Origin: a virus | Virus record (IMG/VR): IMGVR_UViG_3300044293_000777 | Location: 1-39,044 of that record | Reading direction: 5' to 3' (one strand) | DNA length: 39,044 nucleotides | Shown here: positions 7,403 through 12,877 of the stretch, piece by piece | How positions within the stretch are numbered: the first letter of the stretch is position 1 | Layout: each line of letters starts with the position of its first letter | Program-made: the position numbers and the translations under genes | The notes under the pieces: model-generated | Told to the model about the DNA's origin: nothing | Databases searched by the model: none | What the model saw: only the letters and a program-made list of their open reading frames with translations

Positions 7403-7410
7403 CATAAATA
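7403..7410 (+). promoter_or_regulatory. Late promoter CATAAATA
   Basis: One mismatch from TATAAATA, ending 4 bases before the ATG at 7415. The predicted transcript start is at the start codon. It places a single late gene inside an otherwise early cluster. Confidence 0.65.
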
Positions 7411-7414
7411 TAGT

Positions 7415-7603
7415 ATGGAACTAGTTAGACCCTGTAAGATTACAAGCCCTATAAGCGGTCAGCCTGTGGAGCCTAGAATTATTGAAAAGCGTGTTGGCAA
7501 TAAAATAGTGAAAGAGGCCCATTGGTTTGACCCAGCTAGCGGTACATTTATTCGTAAAGGTGTAGTTAGTGTTGAAGAGGTGCCTGGCAGTCATAATCAG
7601 TAA
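7415..7603 (+). CDS. 62-residue late protein of unknown function
   Basis: Starts at MELVRPCKIT. The frame is open further upstream (to 7313), but those residues come from within the previous gene and the promoter at 7403-7410 points to ATG 7415. The protein has one Cys, a Pro-rich turn (SPISGQPVEPR), basic IIEKRVGNKIVKEA and WFDPASGTFIRKG, resembling a small beta-barrel or decoration-type protein, but no family is recognised. Its own late-type promoter and the early promoter right after its stop mark it as a single-gene unit. Confidence 0.7.
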   Translation: MELVRPCKITSPISGQPVEPRIIEKRVGNKIVKEAHWFDPASGTFIRKGVVSVEEVPGSHNQ

Positions 7604-7631
7604 TTGATATACTTCAAGAGTATATTATAAT
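7604..7631 (+). promoter_or_regulatory. Strong sigma70-type early promoter for primase
   Basis: TTGATA at 7604-7609 and a perfect TATAAT at 7626-7631 with a 16-base spacer. The transcript start is expected at 7637-7638, on the GTG start codon at 7637, giving a leaderless primase message. Confidence 0.85.
7607..7625. promoter_or_regulatory. Operator-like palindrome between -35 and -10
   Basis: ATATACT at 7607-7613 and AGTATAT at 7619-7625 are exact inverse complements around TCAAG. The site fills the spacer of the primase promoter, where a dimeric repressor or activator could sit. No other copy was noticed in this window. It is AT-rich, so chance cannot be excluded. Confidence 0.4.
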
Positions 7632-7636
7632 AGATT

Positions 7637-8674
7637 GTGTTTCTAAACGAAAATTATATTGTATCTAAGTTTTATCAATTTGCTGGCTATCCAAAATACA
7701 ACCGTACTACAAAATCTTATTTTGGTGGATGCCCAACATGTCGAGAGGGTACATCTTGGGGTAAGAAGCGACGACTTTATTATATAGTAAAGAAGAATTT
7801 AATATTTTGTCATAATTGCGGATTGAGCGTTCGTCCTATCAAATGGATTCAGGCTGTATCTAATTCTAGTTATGTAGAAATAATGAGAGAGAATAATCAG
7901 TTTGTATCTCCAGAAATCGAGTATAAGCAGGAATTAGTTGAAGAGTATAAACCTGAAGTATCCGCAAAAGATGAGCTATTGCCAGAGGACAGTATCAATC
8001 TTTCGGATACCATACAAATTAACTATCATAAGAATAATAAGTTTGTTAGAGGTGCATTGGACTTACTTCGTAAGCGTAACCTTGAGAAAGCTGTTAATAG
8101 GCCTAAGACCTTTTGGATAAGCTTAGTCGATAAAGTTCATAAGAATAGATTAGTAATACCTTTTTATGATGTAAATGACAAAATAGCTCATTATCAGACG
8201 AGAACTATTTTTGAAGATTCGAAAAGCTCTATGCCAAAGTATCTCTCTAAACAAAATAGTGAAAAAACATTATTTGGTATTAATAATATTGATATAGCTA
8301 AAATGCATTTGTTTATTACTGAAGGCCCATTAGATGCGTGTTTTATTAAGAACGGTATTGCTGTTGCTGGTATTAACGAAGGTAGAGGATCTCTCTTTAC
8401 CAAAAAACAACTAGAGCAACTAAATGCATTTTCTAATTTAGATAAAATATGGTTACTAGATAATCAATGGCAAGATAGAGCAAGTAGGCGGAAGAGCGCC
8501 TATCTTCTTAAACAAGGAGAGAAAGTTTTTCTATGGCCGGAGCAACTTAAGCAGTTTAAAGATTTAAACGAAATTTGTATCAAGCATAATTTAACAGAAA
8601 TATCAGAAAAGTTTATTCTTGATAATACGTATAATGGGTTGCGTGGTATTATGTACTTGTCGCAACTAAGATAA
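7637..8674 (+). CDS. 61: DNA primase, T4 gp61 family
   Basis: A 345-residue primase (T4 gp61 is 342) that makes RNA primers with the gp41 helicase. The N-terminal zinc ribbon uses C32, C35, C58 and C61 (CPTC and CHNC). The TOPRIM catalytic domain has TEGPLDA (228-234, Glu229) and the LLDNQ segment near 273-277 (Asp275) followed by DRASRR. IPFYDVNDKIAHYQTRT near 174-190 is the conserved region before TOPRIM. Start GTG 7637 is set by the early promoter directly upstream and by alignment of the zinc ribbon. Its stop directly abuts the stop of the opposing gene at 8675. Confidence 0.95.
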   Translation: MFLNENYIVSKFYQFAGYPKYNRTTKSYFGGCPTCREGTSWGKKRRLYYIVKKNLIFCHNCGLSVRPIKWIQAVSNSSYVEIMRENNQFVSPEIEYKQELVEEYKPEVSAKDELLPEDSINLSDTIQINYHKNNKFVRGALDLLRKRNLEKAVNRPKTFWISLVDKVHKNRLVIPFYDVNDKIAHYQTRTIFEDSKSSMPKYLSKQNSEKTLFGINNIDIAKMHLFITEGPLDACFIKNGIAVAGINEGRGSLFTKKQLEQLNAFSNLDKIWLLDNQWQDRASRRKSAYLLKQGEKVFLWPEQLKQFKDLNEICIKHNLTEISEKFILDNTYNGLRGIMYLSQLR

Positions 8675-9088
8675 TTACAAGTCGTTAGAAATTAAATAGC
8701 CTTTTAGCGACTCGTTAAGAGAGCTCAATTCCATGGCAACACGAGCAATTCTCTTTTTCTCACTTGATGCGACCCTTTCAAAGAGAGTGTCACAACCAGC
8801 GGTTGCTAGTTGCGACTGAACGCTTTGCTGACTTACCCCATTTAAATAATCAATAAATTCCGCTATCTTAGCTATCCACTCTGTAAGTGCTTTTTTCTGA
8901 GCTGCTGTATGAGCGCCTTTAGTAGCTTCTATATCTGGGGGCACTTGAGCATCAAACGCTTTAGCATCTGTATTTGGTTCTAACTGCTGTTGCATTGCCT
9001 GTTTTTCTGCATCAGCTGTATCCTGTGCATTCACATCTACTTGATCTGCTTCTAATATCTTTAAAAAGTGTTTTTCAAATAAACTCAT
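8675..9088 (-). CDS. Putative internal head protein with CTS-like N-terminus
   Basis: A 137-residue protein starting MSLFEKHFLKILEADQ. Residues 11-13 (I-L-E) followed by Ala fit a prohead-protease (L/I)-x-E site, like the 10-residue capsid-targeting peptide of T4 internal proteins. After this comes a Gln/Ala/Asp-rich, probably disordered region (about 15-55) and a helical C-terminal half (ALTEWIAKIAEFIDYLNG; RIARVAMELSSLNESLKGYL). No family is recognised. It is a lone minus-strand gene with its own late promoter and it converges on the primase with no space for a terminator. The internal-protein role is an inference. Confidence 0.75.
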   Translation of the reverse strand: MSLFEKHFLKILEADQVDVNAQDTADAEKQAMQQQLEPNTDAKAFDAQVPPDIEATKGAHTAAQKKALTEWIAKIAEFIDYLNGVSQQSVQSQLATAGCDTLFERVASSEKKRIARVAMELSSLNESLKGYLISNDL

Positions 9089-9094
9089 ACTATA

Positions 9095-9102
9095 TATTTA
9101 TT
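9095..9102 (-). promoter_or_regulatory. Late promoter AATAAATA (minus)
   Basis: On the minus strand the octamer is AATAAATA, one mismatch from the consensus, ending 6 bases before the ATG at 9088. It is paired back-to-back with the site at 9111-9118. Confidence 0.55.
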
Positions 9103-9110
9103 TAGGTTGC

Positions 9111-9118
9111 CATAAATA
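9111..9118 (+). promoter_or_regulatory. Late promoter CATAAATA
   Basis: One mismatch from TATAAATA, 10 bases before the ATG at 9129. It forms a divergent pair with 9095-9102. Confidence 0.6.
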
Positions 9119-9128
9119 TTAAGAAATA

Positions 9129-9503
9129 ATGAAAAAAAGACCTACTGTATTAAGTGAAGATTCAATGAAGCTGTACAATCAATGGGTAAGCGGTATAGCA
9201 AAAAGAGGCCTTCAGCCTGAAGTAATTACCGTGGCCGATATTATTAATAGATATAGAAATCGATCTCAAGCTCCTAAGAAAATGCCATATCCTTTAGACA
9301 ACGCACTAGATTATCTGGGAGAGCTTTTTGTCAAAGCTGCGGACTTTAGAAAATTACTTTATACTAGTATGTCTAACCCGGTTGTTAGCGAAAGTGCTGA
9401 TTGTATCCAGGCAATAAGGGAGCTAAATGAGAAGCTTGCCGATATTCAAGATATAGTTTTCTCTTGTACAGAGCAACTAAACAAAATAGTTGAAAATCAA
9501 TAA
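9129..9503 (+). CDS. Unknown 124-residue helical protein
   Basis: Starts MKKRPTVLSEDSMKLYNQW. The N-terminal third includes DIINRYRNRSQAPKKMPYPLD, which contains a basic, possibly nucleic-acid-binding stretch; the rest is helical and ends in a coiled-coil-like segment (IRELNEKLADIQDIVFSCTEQLNKIV). I recognise no family. It is expressed from its own late-type promoter and followed 22 bases later by a gene with an early-type promoter, so it is a one-gene unit. Confidence 0.7.
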   Translation: MKKRPTVLSEDSMKLYNQWVSGIAKRGLQPEVITVADIINRYRNRSQAPKKMPYPLDNALDYLGELFVKAADFRKLLYTSMSNPVVSESADCIQAIRELNEKLADIQDIVFSCTEQLNKIVENQ

Positions 9504-9518
9504 GACATACATTATTAT
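9490..9518 (+). promoter_or_regulatory. Sigma70-type promoter for the membrane zinc-ribbon gene
   Basis: TTGAAA at 9490-9495 and TATTAT at 9513-9518 with the ideal 17-base spacer. The predicted start (9525) is one base before the ATG at 9526. The -35 lies inside the end of the previous gene. Confidence 0.65.
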
Positions 9519-9525
9519 TATATAA

Positions 9526-9969
9526 ATGTTAAAACGGCTTACCGTTAGTTTAGTGTTGACCTTAGCTATTGCTTCCCTACTAGCATGGCCTGTTACATAC
9601 GTTGGGATTAATTTTTTCGCCGGTTTAGTTTTCTTCTCAGTATTGCAATTTGTTGGTAGTTATTTTTATCGCGATTATATGGAAAAAAAGCTAGCCGTTG
9701 AAGAAGAAAAATTAATTATTGCGCGGGAAGCTGAATTAAGCAAGCAAGGCGCCACAGTTACTTGTCCTTGTGATAGGGGAATGCAATGCTTCATTCCGAT
9801 AAAATTAAATGAACCAAATGAATATTCTTGCCCAGGATGTAAAAAACAAGTCAATGTTCATATAAATTATAAGACAGCTATAGCGACTATACCTGTTGTA
9901 GAAGACCCAGAAACCATAGTAATGCAGCAATTAAGAAGTAATTTAAAGGAGAATAATGGATTTTATTAA
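9526..9969 (+). CDS. Inner-membrane protein with cytoplasmic zinc ribbon
   Basis: A 147-residue protein with two hydrophobic segments at about 5-24 and 26-46 (LVLTLAIASLLAW; FFAGLVFFSVLQFVG) forming a short membrane hairpin. A charged helix follows (EEEKLIIAREAELSK), then a zinc-ribbon-like domain with C80, C82, C88, C102 and C105 (CPCDRGMQC and CPGC). With Lys/Arg at the N-terminus and right after the second segment, both ends should be cytoplasmic. It could anchor a phage or host nucleic-acid complex to the membrane, but that is a guess and no family is recognised. It has its own early-type promoter and overlaps the next gene by 14 bases. Confidence 0.75.
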   Translation: MLKRLTVSLVLTLAIASLLAWPVTYVGINFFAGLVFFSVLQFVGSYFYRDYMEKKLAVEEEKLIIAREAELSKQGATVTCPCDRGMQCFIPIKLNEPNEYSCPGCKKQVNVHINYKTAIATIPVVEDPETIVMQQLRSNLKENNGFY

Positions 9970-10345
9970 TGTACCAGCAAGTCAGATTATGCCGGTTTCT
10001 GGTTTGGAAACACCCTTAACACTTTCTAAGATTAGAGATAATGCAGATGCTTTTCTTTTTTCCAAAGGACCCGTGCCTTATAAAATTTGGAAAAATGCTT
10101 TAGCTAGCTCTACCGGTATTAATAAGAGTACACAAGAATTTATAGAAAATTTCTTCGATGTACTTGAAAATTCTATTAAGCTTCAAATGAGAGAACACGG
10201 ATCAACAGATAAAGCGTTGTTAGTAAAGGATGCTTTTGATTCACTTAGAAGTACATTTAGATTGCTTAATAAGGCCGGTGTAGACTACGAACCAATTACC
10301 TTTTATTGTGCATTAATAGGCTTTATTCTTGGCAAATTACGCTAA
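9956..10345 (+). CDS. Unknown 129-residue protein
   Basis: Starts MDFINVPASQIMPVSGLETP, with a good AAGGAG ribosome site inside the end of the preceding gene, 5 bases before the ATG. The body is helical (KIRDNADAFLFSKG; TQEFIENFFDVLENSIKLQM; VKDAFDSLRSTFRLLNKAG), ending in a hydrophobic YCALIGFILGKLR. Translationally coupled to the membrane zinc-ribbon protein, so the two may act together. No family is recognised. Confidence 0.7.
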   Translation: MDFINVPASQIMPVSGLETPLTLSKIRDNADAFLFSKGPVPYKIWKNALASSTGINKSTQEFIENFFDVLENSIKLQMREHGSTDKALLVKDAFDSLRSTFRLLNKAGVDYEPITFYCALIGFILGKLR

Positions 10346-10355
10346 AAGAATTATC

Positions 10356-10384
10356 TTGAACATTTTCTTCTTACCCTATACACT
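10356..10384 (+). promoter_or_regulatory. Sigma70-type early promoter
   Basis: TTGAAC at 10356-10361 and TACACT at 10379-10384 with a 17-base spacer. The predicted transcript start is 10391, exactly the A of the ATG of the next gene. Confidence 0.65.
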
Positions 10385-10390
10385 GCTTGT

Positions 10391-10732
10391 ATGAACCAAG
10401 AAATTATCAATTTACAAGGTAAGGAAAAAACGTTTTCTCTTAAAAAAGAAGAATATGCTCGGTGGCTTTGTCTAATTGAAGCTATTGATCTAGTTGAACG
10501 AAAAGCCGCTGAATTAAAAACTGATTTAATATCTGATAATTTTTGGATCAAGCCCTTATCGTTTCAAAAATATATTGCAGAAAGATATGAAACTATGATG
10601 CTTGATATAGAAAGAGAAGAACTTAAAAAAGATATTATCCTTACATCTATTCCCAAGTTTATTGATAGTGAGAATCAGATTGAAGAGGAAGAGGTAGGCC
10701 CTGATTTAGCTGAAATTGAAGTGGATCAATAA
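10391..10732 (+). CDS. Unknown 113-residue protein, acidic C-terminus
   Basis: Starts MNQEIINLQGKEKTFSLKKEEYARW. Largely helical and highly charged (EYARWLCLIEAIDLVERKAAE, then LDIEREELKKDIIL), with an acidic tail (IEEEEVGPDLAEIEVDQ). No family is recognised. A single-gene early unit: an early-type promoter with no leader lies in front, and its last 7 bases overlap the end of the convergent gp14 gene. Confidence 0.7.
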   Translation: MNQEIINLQGKEKTFSLKKEEYARWLCLIEAIDLVERKAAELKTDLISDNFWIKPLSFQKYIAERYETMMLDIEREELKKDIILTSIPKFIDSENQIEEEEVGPDLAEIEVDQ

Positions 10733-11478
10733 TACCCACCATATTCAAGAGTATTATTCTTGTCCATATCAAAAACTAGGTTCTTACTTACAGTATCTGC
10801 ATCATATGGATAGGCACTTCCACGAACAGTTGTAGTCCCTGCATTACTAATTGCAGCACTCAATGTACCATACTGAATACTGTCCTGTACCTGGGTACTG
10901 CCTTTCTCAAACGTTATATTAGGTTCAAAGGAATAATCGAATCTCTTAGCCTTTAACATCCACACATAATGACCCATCAATGGGTTGATTTGAGAATTAT
11001 CCTCATCAACTCGTTCCGTTATTTCAAACATCTTCCCGTTACGTTCCCCAGGCCTATCACTACCATATTCAGTTAATTGAAATACGTCACCTGCTTTCGG
11101 CTCTACATCCGGAGGATATACTGAATAAAAAGAACTTACGTGTACATAGGCAGTTAGTTGATCATCGCTCTGATATCCAAATTTACTCAGTATAAGGGCG
11201 TTTTCAGACAAACGTATTGCCATTACAAAACTTTTTGGAGTTTCAAATTTTTGTAATGGCATTTCACCATATATGTTGTCTGCAGACAAGGTATTATAAA
11301 GATTTCTATAATAAAGTATTTTTTGTCCATAAAGATCTATTTGTTCTCTAAACATATTACTATATAACTGACGCTCACATTCGTTATTATCCTTATCAGT
11401 GAACCTTAGCGTACTGGTTGTATACTGCATAGGATATTTTCTTATGCAATTAACACCAGTATATTTGTCCATGCTCAT
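10726..11478 (-). CDS. 14: Neck protein, T4 gp14 family
   Basis: A 250-residue protein (T4 gp14 is 256), a head completion/neck component that joins the DNA-filled head to the tail. The gp14 pattern is visible: EQIDLYGQKILYYRNLYNT (compare the ESIQMRG...YYVPR segment of T4), DNIYGEMPLQKFETPKSFVMAI, SKFGYQSDDQLTAYVHVSSF, EPKAGDVFQLTE, and GKMFEITERVDEDNSQINPL followed by YVWMLKAKRFDYS. Start ATG 11478 overlaps the stop of the preceding minus-strand gene (ATGA), so the two are co-translated from the late promoter at 11869. It converges on the plus-strand gene at 10391 with a 7-base overlap. gp13 and gp15 are not in the window. Confidence 0.8.
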   Translation of the reverse strand: MSMDKYTGVNCIRKYPMQYTTSTLRFTDKDNNECERQLYSNMFREQIDLYGQKILYYRNLYNTLSADNIYGEMPLQKFETPKSFVMAIRLSENALILSKFGYQSDDQLTAYVHVSSFYSVYPPDVEPKAGDVFQLTEYGSDRPGERNGKMFEITERVDEDNSQINPLMGHYVWMLKAKRFDYSFEPNITFEKGSTQVQDSIQYGTLSAAISNAGTTTVRGSAYPYDADTVSKNLVFDMDKNNTLEYGGYY

Positions 11479-11864
11479 TTAATAATATATCCTTGTACTT
11501 CCGGACTAAAAACCATTACTTTACCAGTATTACCTAAATTTTTTGGTGCTCCAGTATTAAGTCTTGATATACCAAATTTACTACAAATTTGTTTTATTTC
11601 ATCCTCGGATAATTTTTTACCAGGGAAATTTATTATAGCAGATATTGATGTCGGATCTGCTTTGTGCATATCAGGTACAGTTTGAGAATGTTTTCTAAAT
11701 TTTGGATCTTTAATAACCTTTCTATGTCTTTCTTTTGGTTTAGAAGGATTAGTCGGCTTAAATATTCTGAGTTTTGGTGTATAATGAATTGGCATTATAC
11801 CAGTATTCCAAGTAGTTACTTCATTTACAAGTTCTTGATTAAAAGCTTTTTTGAAGAGACTCAC
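11475..11864 (-). CDS. Unknown basic protein upstream of gp14
   Basis: A 129-residue protein with a GTG start at 11864, chosen because an exact late octamer lies 4 bases upstream. It begins MSLFKKAFNQELVNEV, similar in style to the other minus-strand proteins but without a clear (L/I)-x-E site. The middle is very basic and Pro-rich (KPTNPSKPKERHRKVIKDPK), and the C-terminal part (LSEDEIKQICSKFGISRL; GKVMVFSPEVQGYI) looks like a small folded domain. It is coupled to gp14 by an ATGA overlap, which suggests a head-neck or head-internal role. No family is recognised. Confidence 0.75.
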   Translation of the reverse strand: MSLFKKAFNQELVNEVTTWNTGIMPIHYTPKLRIFKPTNPSKPKERHRKVIKDPKFRKHSQTVPDMHKADPTSISAIINFPGKKLSEDEIKQICSKFGISRLNTGAPKNLGNTGKVMVFSPEVQGYIIK

Positions 11865-11868
11865 AAGT

Positions 11869-11876
11869 TATTTATA
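11869..11876 (-). promoter_or_regulatory. Exact late promoter TATAAATA for the gp14 unit
   Basis: Exact consensus on the minus strand, 4 bases before the GTG at 11864. It begins only 4 bases after the stretch of T residues of the terminator at 11879-11906. Confidence 0.85.
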
Positions 11877-11878
11877 AT

Positions 11879-11906
11879 AAAAAAGCCGTCATTAATGACG
11901 GCTTTT
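11879..11906 (-). terminator. Rho-independent terminator of the acidic core-protein unit
   Basis: Stem GCCGTCA / TGACGGC (11885-11891 and 11896-11902) closes a TTAA loop. Read leftward it is followed by TTTTTT and then ATTATAAATA. The flanking A and T runs extend the palindrome to 26 bases (11881-11906). It ends the minus-strand transcript that stops coding at 11931 and separates it from the next minus-strand unit. It is the only clear terminator seen in the window. Confidence 0.85.
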
Positions 11907-11930
11907 CTATTTAAGATTTATCTTCTTTAT

Positions 11931-12500
11931 TTATTTGAAGAAATCACCGGCTTTATAACCAGGAGCGTTAGCCTTATGAGCAGACTTGCTAGTTAACGAA
12001 TGACCCTTGCTATCAGCAATAGGTGTACCCTTCGCATCAATCTCTGTGCTTAATTGACCGGAAGCCTTAGAAGATTTGACATGGCCTGTCTTTGTGCCGA
12101 CGGTAGGTACACCGCCTTTCTTTTCTAAGGATTTACCTTTAGAATCGGGAAGATGTTCCAAATGAGTAGCTTCACCAGCTACTTCTTTTTTATCTTCTTC
12201 TTCATCCTCGTGCTTCTCTTCAGCTTCTTCTGCTTCAAGGGCTTCTTCACCACCCAAATCCTCTTCACCCTTATCTTCGTCATCCTTATCTTCAGCGCCG
12301 CCAAGAACTTCCATAAGAGCGTCGTGCAATTTTTGAGCTAGATCCTTGTCTAGCTTAATAGTAACGGTGTCTTCACTACCACCGCTCAAGTCAAGGTCCT
12401 TTGCATCGGCGGCTTCGCCTTCAGGACCTGCTTGAATGCCAAGATCAAGCTTGTCATCACCAATTACATCTTCATATAGTTTATCAAAAATTGACTTCAT
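11931..12500 (-). CDS. Inner in-frame form of the acidic protein (189 residues) with its own late promoter
   Basis: An in-frame ATG at 12500 begins MKSIFDKLYEDVIGDD. Five bases upstream is an exact TATAAATA (12506-12513), the same spacing as for the long form. The N-terminus matches the FEKLYES start of the protein at 28114, and L-Y-E followed by Asp is a possible prohead-protease site. I infer that late transcription produces this shorter protein separately, perhaps as the real head-packed form. Alternatively the octamer is chance in an AT-rich stretch. Confidence 0.6.
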   Translation of the reverse strand: MKSIFDKLYEDVIGDDKLDLGIQAGPEGEAADAKDLDLSGGSEDTVTIKLDKDLAQKLHDALMEVLGGAEDKDDEDKGEEDLGGEEALEAEEAEEKHEDEEEDKKEVAGEATHLEHLPDSKGKSLEKKGGVPTVGTKTGHVKSSKASGQLSTEIDAKGTPIADSKGHSLTSKSAHKANAPGYKAGDFFK

Positions 12501-12848
12501 ATGATTATTTATATTCTCTCCAGCTAATTTTCTAGTGTTATCTGAAAATTTTTCTGGTTCATAGTGATTATCTTTTTTTGTTATCTTGGGATCAACAATT
12601 TTTACTTTGCCTTCTAATGCAGCTGCCGGGCCTGAGTCTTTATGAACAAAAGCATTTTTGTCTGAACCTTTTTGCATAGTTTTTGCTAAGTTAATCTTTT
12701 TATCTGTCGCTTTTGGAAAGCCTTCCAATTTCTTCGCAGCTTTTTCTTCAACTACCCTCTTTGTAACTTGTTCAACTACAGGCTTTTTTGAATCTAATAT
12801 TTGCCCGTATAAAAGACCTATATCAACTATGCTTTTTTTTCTAGTCAT
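11931..12848 (-). CDS. Acidic low-complexity protein, putative prohead core/scaffold, long form
   Basis: A 305-residue protein from ATG 12848; the frame stays open a little further upstream, but an exact late octamer 5 bases before 12848 sets this start. Residues 1-116 are basic and Lys-rich (SKKPVVEQVTKRVVEEKAAKK; KGSDKNAFVHKDSGP). A second module begins at M117 with MKSIFDKLYEDVIGDDKL, then a short predicted fold (DTVTIKLDKDLAQKLHDALMEVL), a strongly acidic run at about 200-235 rich in Glu, Asp and Lys, and a Ser/Lys/Gly tail. The acidic run recalls the T4 prohead core peptide gp67 in composition only. The internal start is described separately. Confidence 0.8.
   Translation of the reverse strand: MTRKKSIVDIGLLYGQILDSKKPVVEQVTKRVVEEKAAKKLEGFPKATDKKINLAKTMQKGSDKNAFVHKDSGPAAALEGKVKIVDPKITKKDNHYEPEKFSDNTRKLAGENINNHMKSIFDKLYEDVIGDDKLDLGIQAGPEGEAADAKDLDLSGGSEDTVTIKLDKDLAQKLHDALMEVLGGAEDKDDEDKGEEDLGGEEALEAEEAEEKHEDEEEDKKEVAGEATHLEHLPDSKGKSLEKKGGVPTVGTKTGHVKSSKASGQLSTEIDAKGTPIADSKGHSLTSKSAHKANAPGYKAGDFFK
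12506..12513 (-). promoter_or_regulatory. Exact late promoter inside a gene
   Basis: TATAAATA on the minus strand, inside the coding sequence of the long form and 5 bases before the internal ATG at 12500. The expected transcript start coincides with that ATG. Confidence 0.65.
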
Positions 12849-12853
12849 ATATC

Positions 12854-12861
12854 TATTTATA
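12854..12861 (-). promoter_or_regulatory. Exact late promoter TATAAATA for the acidic protein
   Basis: Exact consensus on the minus strand, 5 bases before the ATG at 12848. It is part of a divergent pair with the weaker plus-strand site at 12864-12871. Confidence 0.85.
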
Positions 12862-12863
12862 TC

Positions 12864-12871
12864 GCTAAATA
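12864..12871 (+). promoter_or_regulatory. Weak late-type promoter (GCTAAATA) for terminase
   Basis: Two mismatches from TATAAATA but with the core TAAATA and the typical spacing of 6 bases to the ATG at 12878. No sigma70-type -35/-10 pair is seen, so this is the best candidate promoter for terL. Confidence 0.4.
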
Positions 12872-12877
12872 TTATAA

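Noticed and set aside
7313-7414. Extended N-terminus for the 62-residue late gene
   Set aside because: The extension lies within the previous gene and is separated from ATG 7415 by the late octamer.
11664-11996. Plus-strand open frame opposite the genes around the terminator
   Set aside because: Aromatic-rich shadow sequence crossing a terminator palindrome and two real minus-strand genes.
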